Below, in pieces: positions 51,750 through 60,773 of a stretch of 64,000 bases of DNA. The notes under the pieces were generated by a model that was given only the letters and a program-made list of their open reading frames with translations, was not told the DNA's origin and ran no database searches. How positions within the stretch are numbered: position 1 is the first letter of the stretch; each line of letters begins with the position of its first letter. A program made the position numbers and the translations under genes. Origin of the DNA: Desulfosporosinus fructosivorans (GTDB lineage Bacteria; Bacillota; Desulfitobacteriia; Desulfitobacteriales; Desulfitobacteriaceae). The DNA lies in NCBI RefSeq assembly GCF_004766045.1, contig NZ_SPQQ01000008.1:147062-211061 (forward strand). The letters run 5' to 3'.

Positions 51750-53162
51750 CTACTTTTGATTTACCTCGGACCACATTTGCATGAATGATTTAGGAGCAAC
51801 CTTGGGAAGGGTACGACTCTTCGTCCAGTTGGAAAGAGGTGCGGGACCGCCGGTGATGCGTCCATTCCGAACGAATGGAAATTGGAGACGAGAACCGAGT
51901 CGAAGTGCTCTGCGCAAAGTCTTTTCATGGGTGAAAAAGTAGCGATAGGCTTTAAAGATTTGTTGTTCAATTTTTGGGGTGTGTCCACTAAGCGTTTTTC
52001 GCGCTCGAAGTTTTACGAGTAGATCATGGAGTGGGATGCGTACGGGGCAGCCCTCGGTGCAAGCGCCACAAAGTGAGGAAAAGAAGGGGAGGTGTCCCCA
52101 TTTTTCCCAATCATTTTCCAAGAGTGGCGTGATCACAGCGCCTATCGGACCAGAATAAACAGACCCATAGGCGTGCCCACCAATTTGGCGGTAGACTGGA
52201 CATACGTTAAAGCAGGCTCCGCATCGGATGCATTTTAGCGCCGTTCGAAAGGTTTTGTCCCCGAGCATTTCTGAGCGGTTGTGGTCGAGAATCACGAGAT
52301 GGAATTCTTCGGGACCATCCGCATCCGGTGCTCGTTTAGGTGGGGTGAGGATGGTTGTATAGCTAGAGAACCTCTGTCCGGTTGCGCTCCGAGCGAGTAG
52401 ATTGAGCATCACGTCGAGTTCTCGAAACGAGGGAACGATGCGCTCCATGCCCATCAGTGTGATTTGAACGCGTGGTAGGGTACTGACCATTCGCCCATTT
52501 CCTTCATTAGTAACCATGACGATGCTACCAGTATCCGCCACGGCAAAGTTGCACCCAGTGATTCCGATATCCCCTTGGAGAAAGCGTTCACGCATTTGAA
52601 GGCGCACGAAACGCGTTAAAGTTGGGGTGTCAGAGGTCAAGGGGTGACCCGCAATGGGTTCGAATAAATCGGCAACCTGTTGGCGCGTTTTGTGCATTGC
52701 AGGAACAATAATATGAGAGGGGGGCTCTCCGGCAATTTGAATGATATATTCCCCGAGGTCTGTTTCGATGACAGTGGAGCCATCCTCTTCCAACGCATGA
52801 TTGAGATGGATCTCTTCCGAGATCATCGACTTAGATTTGATCACGTTTTTAGCGTCATTATCCTGTACAATTTTTCTCACGAACGAGACAGCATCGGCTG
52901 GGGTTTTGGCAAGATGAACATGCCCGCCCTGTTTTTCGATCTGCCCGATGAGCTGTTGTAAATAATAATCCAGATTAGCGACGACGTGGGTACGGATGGT
53001 ATCCCCGGCATGACGCCATTTTTCCCAATCGCCTAGTTCTTCAGTAGCTTTATACTTGTTATTTCGCAAACGGTCGGTGGCTCTACGTGTGGCTAGACGC
53101 AAGAAATCATTGGCGAGAGCCTCATCCACGCGTTGATCAATAGTTGGGCTGTACATAGTCAT
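51750..53162 (-). CDS. lutB: Lactate-utilisation iron-sulfur protein LutB
   Basis: 470 residues. A LUD domain (about 60-300) with N-V-I-K-S-K-S-M-I-S-E-E and G-D-I-G-I-T-G-C-N-F-A-V-A-D-T-G-S, then two 4Fe-4S motifs, C-I-R-C-G-A-C-F-N-V-C-P and C-G-A-C-T-E-G-C-P. This is the electron-transfer subunit of LutABC. Its ATG overlaps the lutA stop by four bases, so it is translationally coupled. The electrons are expected to reach a quinone or a ferredoxin-type carrier; this is inferred. Shared operon: lutA-lutB-lutC, transcribed leftward. Confidence 0.96.
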   Translation of the reverse strand: MTMYSPTIDQRVDEALANDFLRLATRRATDRLRNNKYKATEELGDWEKWRHAGDTIRTHVVANLDYYLQQLIGQIEKQGGHVHLAKTPADAVSFVRKIVQDNDAKNVIKSKSMISEEIHLNHALEEDGSTVIETDLGEYIIQIAGEPPSHIIVPAMHKTRQQVADLFEPIAGHPLTSDTPTLTRFVRLQMRERFLQGDIGITGCNFAVADTGSIVMVTNEGNGRMVSTLPRVQITLMGMERIVPSFRELDVMLNLLARSATGQRFSSYTTILTPPKRAPDADGPEEFHLVILDHNRSEMLGDKTFRTALKCIRCGACFNVCPVYRQIGGHAYGSVYSGPIGAVITPLLENDWEKWGHLPFFSSLCGACTEGCPVRIPLHDLLVKLRARKTLSGHTPKIEQQIFKAYRYFFTHEKTLRRALRLGSRLQFPFVRNGRITGGPAPLSNWTKSRTLPKVAPKSFMQMWSEVNQK

Positions 53163-53887
53163 GGCTTCATTCCCTCCCCCAGTAACTGAATGATATGCAT
53201 GGTTTTCACGGGCTTATTGATCTTTTCGAGATAACCTTTAATATTCATAAGGCAGCCCATGTCCATTCCTAAGAGTAAATCTGCTCCTGAGTCGAGAACG
53301 TGTTGGGCTTTTTCGGCAACCATCGCCCCAGAAATTTTGGGCATCTTAACTGAAAACGTTCCTCCAAAACCACAACAGAGTTGAGCCTCAGGTAAAGGAA
53401 CTAGTTCCAAGCCTTTGACATGTTTCAAGAGGGTTAAGGGTGCATCCCCAATTTCCAAAAGCCTTGTAGCGTGACAGGAGGGATGATACGTAGCTTTGGC
53501 AGAATAGCTAGCACCTAGATCAGGTTTCTTCAAAACATCAACGACAAATTGGGTGAATTCATAACTCTTTTGGATGAGATCATTCGCCTTTTTGAGATAT
53601 GCGGGTTCTTTCTCAAAGAGCATAGGGTAGTATTCATGAATCATGGCAATACATGATCCGCTTGGCCCTACTACGATTTCGCTGTGTTCAAAGGAATCAA
53701 TCAGCGTACGAGCGACTTCTCGAGCATCATCAAAATAGCCGGAATTAAAAGCTATTTGTCCACAACAGGCTTGTCCTTCGGGTACGTCTACGGTATTCCC
53801 CAAGTATTTAAGTATTTTTGCCATTGTCATGTCCATTTCAGGATATAAAGCATTAGCTAGGCAGGTAGCAAAGAGAGAAACTTTCAT
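53159..53887 (-). CDS. lutA: Lactate-utilisation Fe-S oxidoreductase LutA (CCG domains)
   Basis: 242 residues from ATG 53887, with gggatggtg upstream. Two CCG cysteine-rich motifs of the heterodisulfide-reductase subunit B type: A-C-C-G-Q-I-A-F-N-S-G-Y near residue 43 and L-C-C-G-F-G-G-T-F-S-V near residue 176. LutA is the first gene of the lactate operon; it and LutB probably carry the redox centres. A leftward promoter should lie between 53890 and 54110. No LutR-type regulator gene is adjacent. Confidence 0.95.
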   Translation of the reverse strand: MKVSLFATCLANALYPEMDMTMAKILKYLGNTVDVPEGQACCGQIAFNSGYFDDAREVARTLIDSFEHSEIVVGPSGSCIAMIHEYYPMLFEKEPAYLKKANDLIQKSYEFTQFVVDVLKKPDLGASYSAKATYHPSCHATRLLEIGDAPLTLLKHVKGLELVPLPEAQLCCGFGGTFSVKMPKISGAMVAEKAQHVLDSGADLLLGMDMGCLMNIKGYLEKINKPVKTMHIIQLLGEGMKP

Positions 53888-53994
53888 AAACACCATCCCT
53901 TCGTGCGGTAAGCTATCAGAAAACCTCTAGTTGTTATATGAATAGTATTTCCTGATATAGCAGTTTTTGATGCGGTTGAATGTGGGGATAATTA

Positions 53995-54036
53995 AAAAGA
54001 GAAGTGGTTGGCCAATGGGCCTACCACTTCTCTTTT
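53995..54036. terminator. 14-bp hairpin upstream of lutABC, terminator of the Cse60-like gene
   Basis: Perfect arms 53995-54008 and 54023-54036, with poly-A/T on both sides. It lies downstream of the leftward gene that ends at 54112 and upstream of lutA. Confidence 0.75.
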
Positions 54037-54111
54037 CGACGTATTAGACTAGTGCTACTAGCGGTACTACTGATCTGTGTATAAATATGCTAGTCGTGTA
54101 TTTCCCCAAGA

Positions 54112-54282
54112 TTATCCCAAGATCGGAACATTCGGTTCATTGTACCAAAGGGAGATGACAGTGGCTGTACCAGTACTCTGAGTGATGTTGACTACCTTGA
54201 TCCAGCTGTTGTCCTCTATCCATTGATTTATTTCCTTATCTAAAATTCTAGAGTCTGGGGAACTGAAAATCTTGACTTTCAT
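54112..54282 (-). CDS. Cse60-like small sporulation protein
   Basis: 56 residues from ATG 54282, with aaagga upstream. It begins M-K-V-K-I-F and continues L-D-K-E-I-N-Q-W-I near residue 15, then I-K-V-V-N-I-T-Q-S-T-G, a pattern like Cse60, a sigma-E-controlled sporulation protein of Bacillus with unknown function. The match is from a short memory pattern only. A longer upstream start has no ribosome site. Monocistronic. Confidence 0.6.
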   Translation of the reverse strand: MKVKIFSSPDSRILDKEINQWIEDNSWIKVVNITQSTGTATVISLWYNEPNVPILG

Positions 54283-54482
54283 GCTTATTCGTCCTTTCTG
54301 TGGGCTTGTATCTAATCTAATCATACGTGAGTCCCAATGATTGTCAAGATTGAAGGAAGGCCTAGCAAACATTAAGGAAAAGAGGAATAAAGGATTAAAT
54401 AATAAAAACAGTTAATTCACTAAAAAATACTGAAAAATCTATTTATTTTTATGAATGTCTATGATATGATGATTTTACTGAA

Positions 54483-54500
54483 TGAATGAGTATTCATTCA
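54483..54500. promoter_or_regulatory. FadR operator
   Basis: tgaatgagtattcattca fits the Bacillus FadR operator (tgaatgamtantcattca) except at the M position. It lies 34 bases before the fadR-like gene, so autorepression is expected. Long-chain acyl-CoA would release FadR. Confidence 0.85.
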
Positions 54501-54534
54501 AAGGCATTAATTACTAAAGGGGTGTGTTGATGTC

Positions 54535-55131
54535 ATGGAAGCGCAGCGCGAGGGTAAATTCGATCGAATTCTCGATGCTGCCATAGATGCTTTTGCAGAA
54601 TCGGGATTCTATCAATGTCCGGTATCAAGAATTGCCCAGTTAGCGGGCGTAGCTGAAGGGACGATCTATCTATACTTCAAAAACAAAGAGGAAGTCCTTA
54701 TTCAGATTTTTCAGGAACGGATGGGTGCCTTTATCACAAATATGCGCGGAGAACTTTCGCGTGAAGAAACAACCGAAGCTCACTTGAGGACGATTGTTAG
54801 ATTACATTTTTCCTATATGGAACAAAACCGGTCGCTTGCCATCGTGTCTCAACTGGAGCTTAGGCAGTCTAATCCGCGTATTCGCCAAGCCATTAACGGT
54901 CCTTTATTGGAGTATTTTCATCTCATCGAGGAGGTGATCCAGCAAGGAATTGAACGGGAAGAAGTTCCCCAAACTGATCCATGGGTAGCTCGTCAAATGA
55001 TCTTTGGGTCTTTAGATGAGGCCACAACCGATTGGGTGTTGGCTCGTAATCCGCGGACCCTCATGAGTGCTGTTGAGCCATTGTTAACTTTATTTAAAGG
55101 CGCACTTCGGTTAAAAAACCGGACGATATAA
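54535..55131 (+). CDS. fadR: TetR-family fatty-acid degradation regulator (FadR-like)
   Basis: 198 residues. N-terminal TetR helix-turn-helix: I-L-D-A-A-I-D-A-F-A-E-S-G-F then V-A-E-G-T-I-Y-L-Y-F-K-N-K-E-E. The C-terminal ligand domain matches Bacillus FadR (R-S-L-A-I-V-S-Q-L-E-L-R-Q-S). A matching operator lies just upstream and fadN-fadA-fadE follow, so this is the FadR of beta-oxidation: it represses until a long-chain acyl-CoA binds. The stop is 39 bases before the fadN start. Confidence 0.93.
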   Translation: MEAQREGKFDRILDAAIDAFAESGFYQCPVSRIAQLAGVAEGTIYLYFKNKEEVLIQIFQERMGAFITNMRGELSREETTEAHLRTIVRLHFSYMEQNRSLAIVSQLELRQSNPRIRQAINGPLLEYFHLIEEVIQQGIEREEVPQTDPWVARQMIFGSLDEATTDWVLARNPRTLMSAVEPLLTLFKGALRLKNRTI

Positions 55132-55170
55132 GAAGAGGTGCCGATGAACAGAAACGAGAGGAGGATGGAA

Positions 55171-57558
55171 ATGCAGATTCATAAAGTAGCGGTAATAGGG
55201 TCAGGTGTAATGGGGAGTACCATCGCAGCACATTTGGCCAATGCCGGAATCCCGAGCCTGTTACTGGATATTGTCCCTTCCAAATTATCTGCTAAACAAG
55301 AAGCAGCAGGATTGACTATGGAGGATCGCAAGTTTCGAAATAGTATTGCCGAATTGAATATGACTAACCTCAAGAAAATGAATCCCGCCCCATTTTTTGT
55401 TCCTGAATTTGCGGATCGGATTGAAATTGGAAACTTGAGCGATGATTTAGGTCGCTTAAGCGAGGTCGATTGGGTAATTGAGGTTGTTGTGGAACGCCTC
55501 GATATCAAAGTGGAGCTCTTTAAAAAGATCGCCGCGGTTGTTCGTCCAGGGACGATTGTCAGTTCGAATACCTCTGGAATTTCCTTAAAGTCCATGGTTG
55601 AGGAGTTACCAGAGAGTTTTACCAATTATTTTTTGGGAACGCACTTCTTTAACCCTCCACGCTACATGAAACTCTTGGAAATTATTCCTGGGCCTAATAC
55701 TAACCCGGAAATAATTACATTTTTATCTGATTTTGGAGAGAGGGTCTTAGGAAAAGGCGTTGTTATAGCCAAAGATACCCCTAATTTCATTGCAAATCGC
55801 ATTGGCGTCTTCGGCTTAGCTGCAACGCTTAAGGAAATGCTCCGTTCTGGCTTAACCGTCGATGAAGTGGATGCCTTGACCGGACCAGTTATGGGACGTC
55901 CGAAGAGCGCCTCCTTTAGAACGGTTGACCTTGTTGGATTGGATACCTTTATCCATACCGCCAATACTGTAGCCGTGGGAGTACCAGCGGAAAAAGACAA
56001 TTTTACACTACCTGAGTTTATGCAAACTATGTTGACCAATGGTTGGCTGGGAGATAAGACAAAACAAGGCTTCTATAAAAAGTCTAAAGGGCCACAAGGT
56101 AGAGTCATCGAAGTTCTCGATCCACATACGATGACCTATGTTCCGAAAAAAAGTGTTAAATTTGCTTCCTTGGATAAAGCCAAAGCGGCAGGAGGATTGA
56201 CCGAGAAAATTCGTACTCTAGTCAATGGAAAAGATGCTGGAGCAGAGTTTGCTTGGAATGTCTTAAAGCCAGTGCTACTTTATGCGGCGACAATCGCTAA
56301 AGATATTGCCGATAATATTGCTGGAGTCGACGAAGGAATGCGTTGGGGTTTTAATTGGGAAATGGGACCATTTGAACTTTGGGATGCTCTTGGAGTTAAA
56401 ACTATTGCTGACCGCGTTATCGCTGAAGGGGGAACAATCCCTCCCCTAGTCGAAGAATTACTCGCTAAAGGGAATGAGCGTTTCTATCAGAAATCAGAAT
56501 CAGGTCAAGTCTCCTATTTCGAGAATGGAGAGTATCTAAAAAAAGCGATCAGCCCGTACTCGTTTTCCATTAAACAAGCTCACAAAGATGGCAAAGAAAT
56601 TTTGAGTAATGCTGGAGCAAGTTTGATTGACCTTGGTGACGGAGTAGCGTGTTTGGAATTCCATTCTCCGAGCAACTCCATTGGCGCGGATATTTTGAAC
56701 ATGATTCATAAGTCACTAGCGGAAGTTGAGAAAAATTATCTAGGAATGGTCGTCGGCAATCAAGGGAAAAACTTCTGCGTGGGTGCAAACCTCATGCAAA
56801 TTCTCCTAGAGGCTGAAGAAGAAAACTGGGATGATATTGACCACATGATCCGTGAATTCCAGAATGGAACCATGGCTCTCAAATTTGCCAAAAAGCCAGT
56901 CGTCGCGGCACCTTTCGGGATGACTCTTGGCGGTGGAGCAGAAATTTGCCTCCATTCCCACGCAATTCAAGCCTCTTCGGAAACCTACATGGGGCTAGTT
57001 GAACTTGGAGTTGGCCTAATTCCTGGTGGTGGTGGGACTAAGGAAATGGCCGTGCGAGCAATGGAAGGTGTTCTTCCTGGCGTGCAAGTAGCTCCTGATT
57101 ACTTCTTTGCCAAACGCTTTGAAGCAGTTGCTATGGCTCAAGTTTCAACAAGTGCGGAAAAAGCCCGTCAACTTGGTTTCTTGCGTGACCATGACCGTTA
57201 TAGTATGAACCCAGAGCATGTCATATTAGATGCTAAAGCACGAGTCATTGACTTAGCTCGTAACTTTAGACCTAATATTCCAACAAAGGTCAAGATGGGC
57301 GGAGCAGGGGTTCGTGCCACCTTGGAGCTTGCCCTATACGGAATGTATGCGGGGAAATATATCTCAGAGTATGACATGCATCTAGGTAAGAAACTAGCGT
57401 ATGCCATGACTGGTGGAAATCGTCCGGCAGGAATGCTCGTGGATGAGCAGTATCTCTTAGATCTCGAACGAGAAGCTTTCATGAGCTTAGTCGGCGAAGC
57501 TAGGACCCAGGATCGCATCCGCCACATGCTCGCCAAAGGCAAGCCATTACGGAATTAG
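55171..57558 (+). CDS. fadN: 3-hydroxyacyl-CoA dehydrogenase / enoyl-CoA hydratase (FadN)
   Basis: 795 residues from ATG 55171, which has gagaggagg six bases upstream; the GTG at 55138 and the ATG at 55144 upstream are less likely. Order: NAD-binding 3-hydroxyacyl-CoA dehydrogenase domain (G-S-G-V-M-G-S, then catalytic His in G-T-H-F-F-N-P-P near residue 165), a middle 3HCDH domain, and an enoyl-CoA hydratase domain in the last about 300 residues (G-N-Q-G-K-N-F-C-V-G-A-N, G-M-T-L-G-G-G-A-E). This is the YusL type of B. subtilis, with the order opposite to FadB. It does the two middle steps of beta-oxidation. It is followed 15 bases later by fadA. Confidence 0.96.
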   Translation: MQIHKVAVIGSGVMGSTIAAHLANAGIPSLLLDIVPSKLSAKQEAAGLTMEDRKFRNSIAELNMTNLKKMNPAPFFVPEFADRIEIGNLSDDLGRLSEVDWVIEVVVERLDIKVELFKKIAAVVRPGTIVSSNTSGISLKSMVEELPESFTNYFLGTHFFNPPRYMKLLEIIPGPNTNPEIITFLSDFGERVLGKGVVIAKDTPNFIANRIGVFGLAATLKEMLRSGLTVDEVDALTGPVMGRPKSASFRTVDLVGLDTFIHTANTVAVGVPAEKDNFTLPEFMQTMLTNGWLGDKTKQGFYKKSKGPQGRVIEVLDPHTMTYVPKKSVKFASLDKAKAAGGLTEKIRTLVNGKDAGAEFAWNVLKPVLLYAATIAKDIADNIAGVDEGMRWGFNWEMGPFELWDALGVKTIADRVIAEGGTIPPLVEELLAKGNERFYQKSESGQVSYFENGEYLKKAISPYSFSIKQAHKDGKEILSNAGASLIDLGDGVACLEFHSPSNSIGADILNMIHKSLAEVEKNYLGMVVGNQGKNFCVGANLMQILLEAEEENWDDIDHMIREFQNGTMALKFAKKPVVAAPFGMTLGGGAEICLHSHAIQASSETYMGLVELGVGLIPGGGGTKEMAVRAMEGVLPGVQVAPDYFFAKRFEAVAMAQVSTSAEKARQLGFLRDHDRYSMNPEHVILDAKARVIDLARNFRPNIPTKVKMGGAGVRATLELALYGMYAGKYISEYDMHLGKKLAYAMTGGNRPAGMLVDEQYLLDLEREAFMSLVGEARTQDRIRHMLAKGKPLRN

Positions 57559-57573
57559 GGGGGGAAGAAAAGC

Positions 57574-58731
57574 ATGCAACAGGCCTATATTATAGAGTCC
57601 AAGCGGACAGCTATCGGTAAAGCGGTCAAAGGTTCCTTAGCACAGGTTCGTCCGGATGATTTAGGTGCTTATGTTATACAAAATATTCTTAAAAGGGTCC
57701 CTGCTCTCAATCCAGTGGAGATTGATGACTGCGTGATCGGTTGTTCGTTCCCAGAGGGAGAACAGGGGATGAATGTAGCCAAAATTATGGCAATGCGCGC
57801 TGGGCTGCCGTTTGACGTTCCTGGTGTCACGGTTAATCGTTTTTGCTCTTCAGGAATTCAAGCGATTTCTATGGCAGCAGACCGGATTCGCCTAGGCGAA
57901 GCGGACGTTATGATCGCTGGCGGAGCAGAGAGCATGTCTGTAGTTCCATTAGGTGGTTCGAAACCAGCACCTAATCCTTACTTAGTGGAAAATATGCCAG
58001 AAGCCTATGTGTCTATGGGTATTACCGCTGAGAATGTGGCCAAAAAATATGAAATCACCCGTGAACAGCAGGACGCTTTTGCAGTCTCAAGCCATCAGAA
58101 AGCTTGGGCGGCTCAGACTAGCGGGCGCTTTGATGACGAGATCGTGCCCGTTCTTCTCCCTAGTTGGGGAAAACCAGGTGAAAAATGGTTTACAAAAGAT
58201 GAAGGAATTCGCGCGGAGACTACGCTAGAATCGCTGGCGAGACTCAAGCCCGCCTTCCTGAATGGCGGCACGGTAACGGCAGGGAACTCGTCCCAGACCA
58301 GTGATGGTGCAGCAATCACTCTCCTGATGTCAGAACGAAAAACACTAGCCCTGGGGCTTAAACCTCTAGCCGTCTGGCGTGGCTTTGCAGTAGCTGGCGT
58401 AGAACCAGAACTGATGGGCATTGGGCCGATCAAGGCCATTCCTAAGGTGTTAAAACAAGTTGGCTTGACCCTGGCGGATATTGATTTATTCGAGTTAAAT
58501 GAAGCTTTTGCCTCACAATCGCTGGCGATCATTAAGACGCTGGACCTTGATATTAGCAAAGTTAACGTAAACGGTGGAGCTGTGGCCTTCGGACACCCAC
58601 TCGGTTGTACTGGAGCAAAACTTACGGCTACTCTCTTAAGTGAAATGACTAAGCGAAAGCTGAAATATGGCATAGTTACCATGTGCATCGGCGGAGGAAT
58701 GGGAGCAGCAGGGGTCTACGAGTTACTCTAG
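57574..58731 (+). CDS. fadA: Acetyl-CoA acyltransferase (3-ketoacyl-CoA thiolase)
   Basis: 385 residues. Catalytic residues fit the thiolase pattern: nucleophile Cys in V-N-R-F-C-S-S-G near residue 90, His in N-G-G-A-V-A-F-G-H-P-L-G near residue 340 and Cys in M-C-I-G-G-G near residue 370. It cleaves 3-ketoacyl-CoA with CoA, the last beta-oxidation step. It is second in the fadN-A-E operon, with ggggggaag just before ATG 57574. Confidence 0.96.
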   Translation: MQQAYIIESKRTAIGKAVKGSLAQVRPDDLGAYVIQNILKRVPALNPVEIDDCVIGCSFPEGEQGMNVAKIMAMRAGLPFDVPGVTVNRFCSSGIQAISMAADRIRLGEADVMIAGGAESMSVVPLGGSKPAPNPYLVENMPEAYVSMGITAENVAKKYEITREQQDAFAVSSHQKAWAAQTSGRFDDEIVPVLLPSWGKPGEKWFTKDEGIRAETTLESLARLKPAFLNGGTVTAGNSSQTSDGAAITLLMSERKTLALGLKPLAVWRGFAVAGVEPELMGIGPIKAIPKVLKQVGLTLADIDLFELNEAFASQSLAIIKTLDLDISKVNVNGGAVAFGHPLGCTGAKLTATLLSEMTKRKLKYGIVTMCIGGGMGAAGVYELL

Positions 58732-58784
58732 GATCTTGAAATAAGGGGTAAAATTGAACGGCAAATATGGAGGAGGATACAATT

Positions 58785-60554
58785 ATGGAATTAGGAATAC
58801 GCGGAGGCGGCTTTTTACTTGCTGAAGTTTCTCCAGATCAAGTGTACGTACGTGAGGAGATAAACGAAGACCATAAGCAACTCAAACGGATGGCACATAA
58901 CTTTATGACCAAGGAAGTTGCTCCTAAGATAGAAGAAATGGAAGAGCAACAAGAAGGCGTTGTTCGAGAGTTTATGCGTCAGGCAGGAGAGCTGGGATTA
59001 CTTGGGCTCGAAGTTCCGGAAGAATTCGGCGGTCTGGCCATGGACAAAGCCTCTACTGTGGTAGTGGGTGAAGAGGTTCCCATCGGTGGATCGTTTGCAG
59101 TTGCGTATGCTGCACATACAGGGATTGGAACCTTACCAATCGTTTATTTTGGGACGCCAGAACAAAAGGCTAAATATCTCCCGGGACTTGCAGACGGTAG
59201 CAAAGTTGCGGCCTATTGCTTAACAGAACCTGGTTCAGGTTCAGATGCTTTAGGTGCTAAATCCACCGCTGTTCTTAATGCGGAGGGAACCCATTATTCT
59301 CTGAATGGAACAAAACAATTTATTACTAATGCCGGTTTTGCAGATGTTTTCCTCGTCTATGCAAAAGTTGATGGAAAAATGACCAATTTCATTGTTGAGC
59401 GTGAAACTCCAGGTCTTTCATTTGGACCAGAAGAGAAAAAGATGGGGATAAAAGGGTCTTCTACGCGCCAAGTCATTTTAGAAGATGTCTTGGTTCCTGT
59501 TGAAAACGTGGTTGGAGAACTTGGGCGTGGCCACGTTGTTGCCTTCAATATCTTGAATGTTGGGCGTTTTAAACTGGCTGCTGGTGCAATTGGAAGTGTC
59601 CAAGTTGTCCTGGAGACCTGTTTAAAGTATGCTTCAGAGCGTAAGCAATTTGGAGTTGCACTGAACACATTTGGAGCAATTCAAAATAAAATTGCCCAAA
59701 TCGCCACGAAGACCTATATGGCGGAGAGCGTTGTATATCGGACCGCAGGCCTTATGGAAAATGGATTCCATGGTCTCGATCTAACAGTAAATTGCAGCAA
59801 AGAGGCTGGTAAAGCTTTAGAAGAATACGCCATTGAATGTTCTCTCAATAAAGTGTTAGCTTCTGAAGTCTTGGATTTTGCCGTGGATGAAGGGGTTCAA
59901 ATACATGGTGGGTACGGATTTATTCAGGAATATCCGATTGAACGGATGTATAGAGATTCTCGGATCAATCGCTTATTTGAGGGAACGAATGAAATCAACC
60001 GTCTGCTCGTGCCAGGAACTCTTCTAAAACGTGCTATGACGGGTGAACTTCCGTTACTTCAAGCAGCTCAAGCGGTCAGCAAGGACCTAGTCTCAGTCGG
60101 GATGAGTGATGCGGAAGGTTTAGAAGGGCTTAATCAAATGACGCAGAAGGCTAAGAAATTATGCTTGATGGCTGCAGGGCTCGCTGCTCAAAACTTGGGA
60201 ATGAGCTTGAAAGATAATCAATATGTCTTAACTGGAATGGCTGAAATGGTCCTCCAAGTCTACGCGATGGAAAGTGGAGTGCTCCGGGCTCAGAAGGTTC
60301 AGACTCTTGACGTTTCTGACGAGCATAAAGCATTCGTTGAGAAGGCCGCAACTCTAGGAGCATTCGAAGCGTTTGTGATTCTGGAGCAACAAGCCAAAGA
60401 AGTTCTTTGTGCAGTTGAGAAAGGGGATTCCCTCAGTACAGTTCTGGCAGGAATGCGTAAGCTTGTACGTCGCCCCAATGTCGATCTAATTGGTATGCGC
60501 CAAGAAATTGCTAAGTATATCATCGAAAAAGAGGTATATCCAACTAACTATTAA
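58785..60554 (+). CDS. fadE: Acyl-CoA dehydrogenase (FadE)
   Basis: 589 residues from ATG 58785, with ggaggagg upstream; an ATG 18 bases upstream would bury that site. Acyl-CoA dehydrogenase motifs: C-L-T-E-P-G-S-G-S-D near residue 150, the FAD-binding S-E-R-K-Q-F-G-V, H-G-G-Y-G-F-I-Q-E-Y and R-L-F-E-G-T-N-E-I-N-R near residue 395. It has the extra C-terminal helical region of long-chain (YusJ/VLCAD) members. It does the first oxidation step. It closes the fadN-A-E operon; two terminators follow. Confidence 0.96.
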   Translation: MELGIRGGGFLLAEVSPDQVYVREEINEDHKQLKRMAHNFMTKEVAPKIEEMEEQQEGVVREFMRQAGELGLLGLEVPEEFGGLAMDKASTVVVGEEVPIGGSFAVAYAAHTGIGTLPIVYFGTPEQKAKYLPGLADGSKVAAYCLTEPGSGSDALGAKSTAVLNAEGTHYSLNGTKQFITNAGFADVFLVYAKVDGKMTNFIVERETPGLSFGPEEKKMGIKGSSTRQVILEDVLVPVENVVGELGRGHVVAFNILNVGRFKLAAGAIGSVQVVLETCLKYASERKQFGVALNTFGAIQNKIAQIATKTYMAESVVYRTAGLMENGFHGLDLTVNCSKEAGKALEEYAIECSLNKVLASEVLDFAVDEGVQIHGGYGFIQEYPIERMYRDSRINRLFEGTNEINRLLVPGTLLKRAMTGELPLLQAAQAVSKDLVSVGMSDAEGLEGLNQMTQKAKKLCLMAAGLAAQNLGMSLKDNQYVLTGMAEMVLQVYAMESGVLRAQKVQTLDVSDEHKAFVEKAATLGAFEAFVILEQQAKEVLCAVEKGDSLSTVLAGMRKLVRRPNVDLIGMRQEIAKYIIEKEVYPTNY

Positions 60555-60563
60555 GCAGATCAA

Positions 60564-60593
60564 AAAAGAAAAGGGCTTTGGCCCTTTTCTTTT
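60564..60593 (+). terminator. Terminator of fadNAE (first hairpin)
   Basis: 13-bp perfect arms (60564-60576 with 60581-60593), with four T at the end. Ten bases after the fadE stop. Confidence 0.9.
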
Positions 60594-60617
60594 CACTAAT
60601 CATGAAACAGATATAAA

Positions 60618-60652
60618 AAAAGGCCATCGTCTTCTTTGAGACATGGCCTTTT
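60618..60652 (+). terminator. Second hairpin downstream of fadE
   Basis: 10-bp arms (60618-60627 with 60643-60652), preceded by poly-A and ending in T-rich sequence. Possibly a backup terminator. Confidence 0.6.
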
Positions 60653-60773
60653 GTGCTAAATTGTTTATTCCCTTGACTGTGTGTGCATTCAGGGCATAGA
60701 ACTAAGTAGATCCATTGTACATATTTTACAATCTAGCAATGAACGACATTTAATCTTGATAGGAGAGGTAATA

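Noticed and set aside
58113..58688. 191-codon minus-strand frame inside fadA
   Set aside because: It overlaps a clear thiolase gene with intact catalytic residues; codon bias of the real gene explains the antisense frame.
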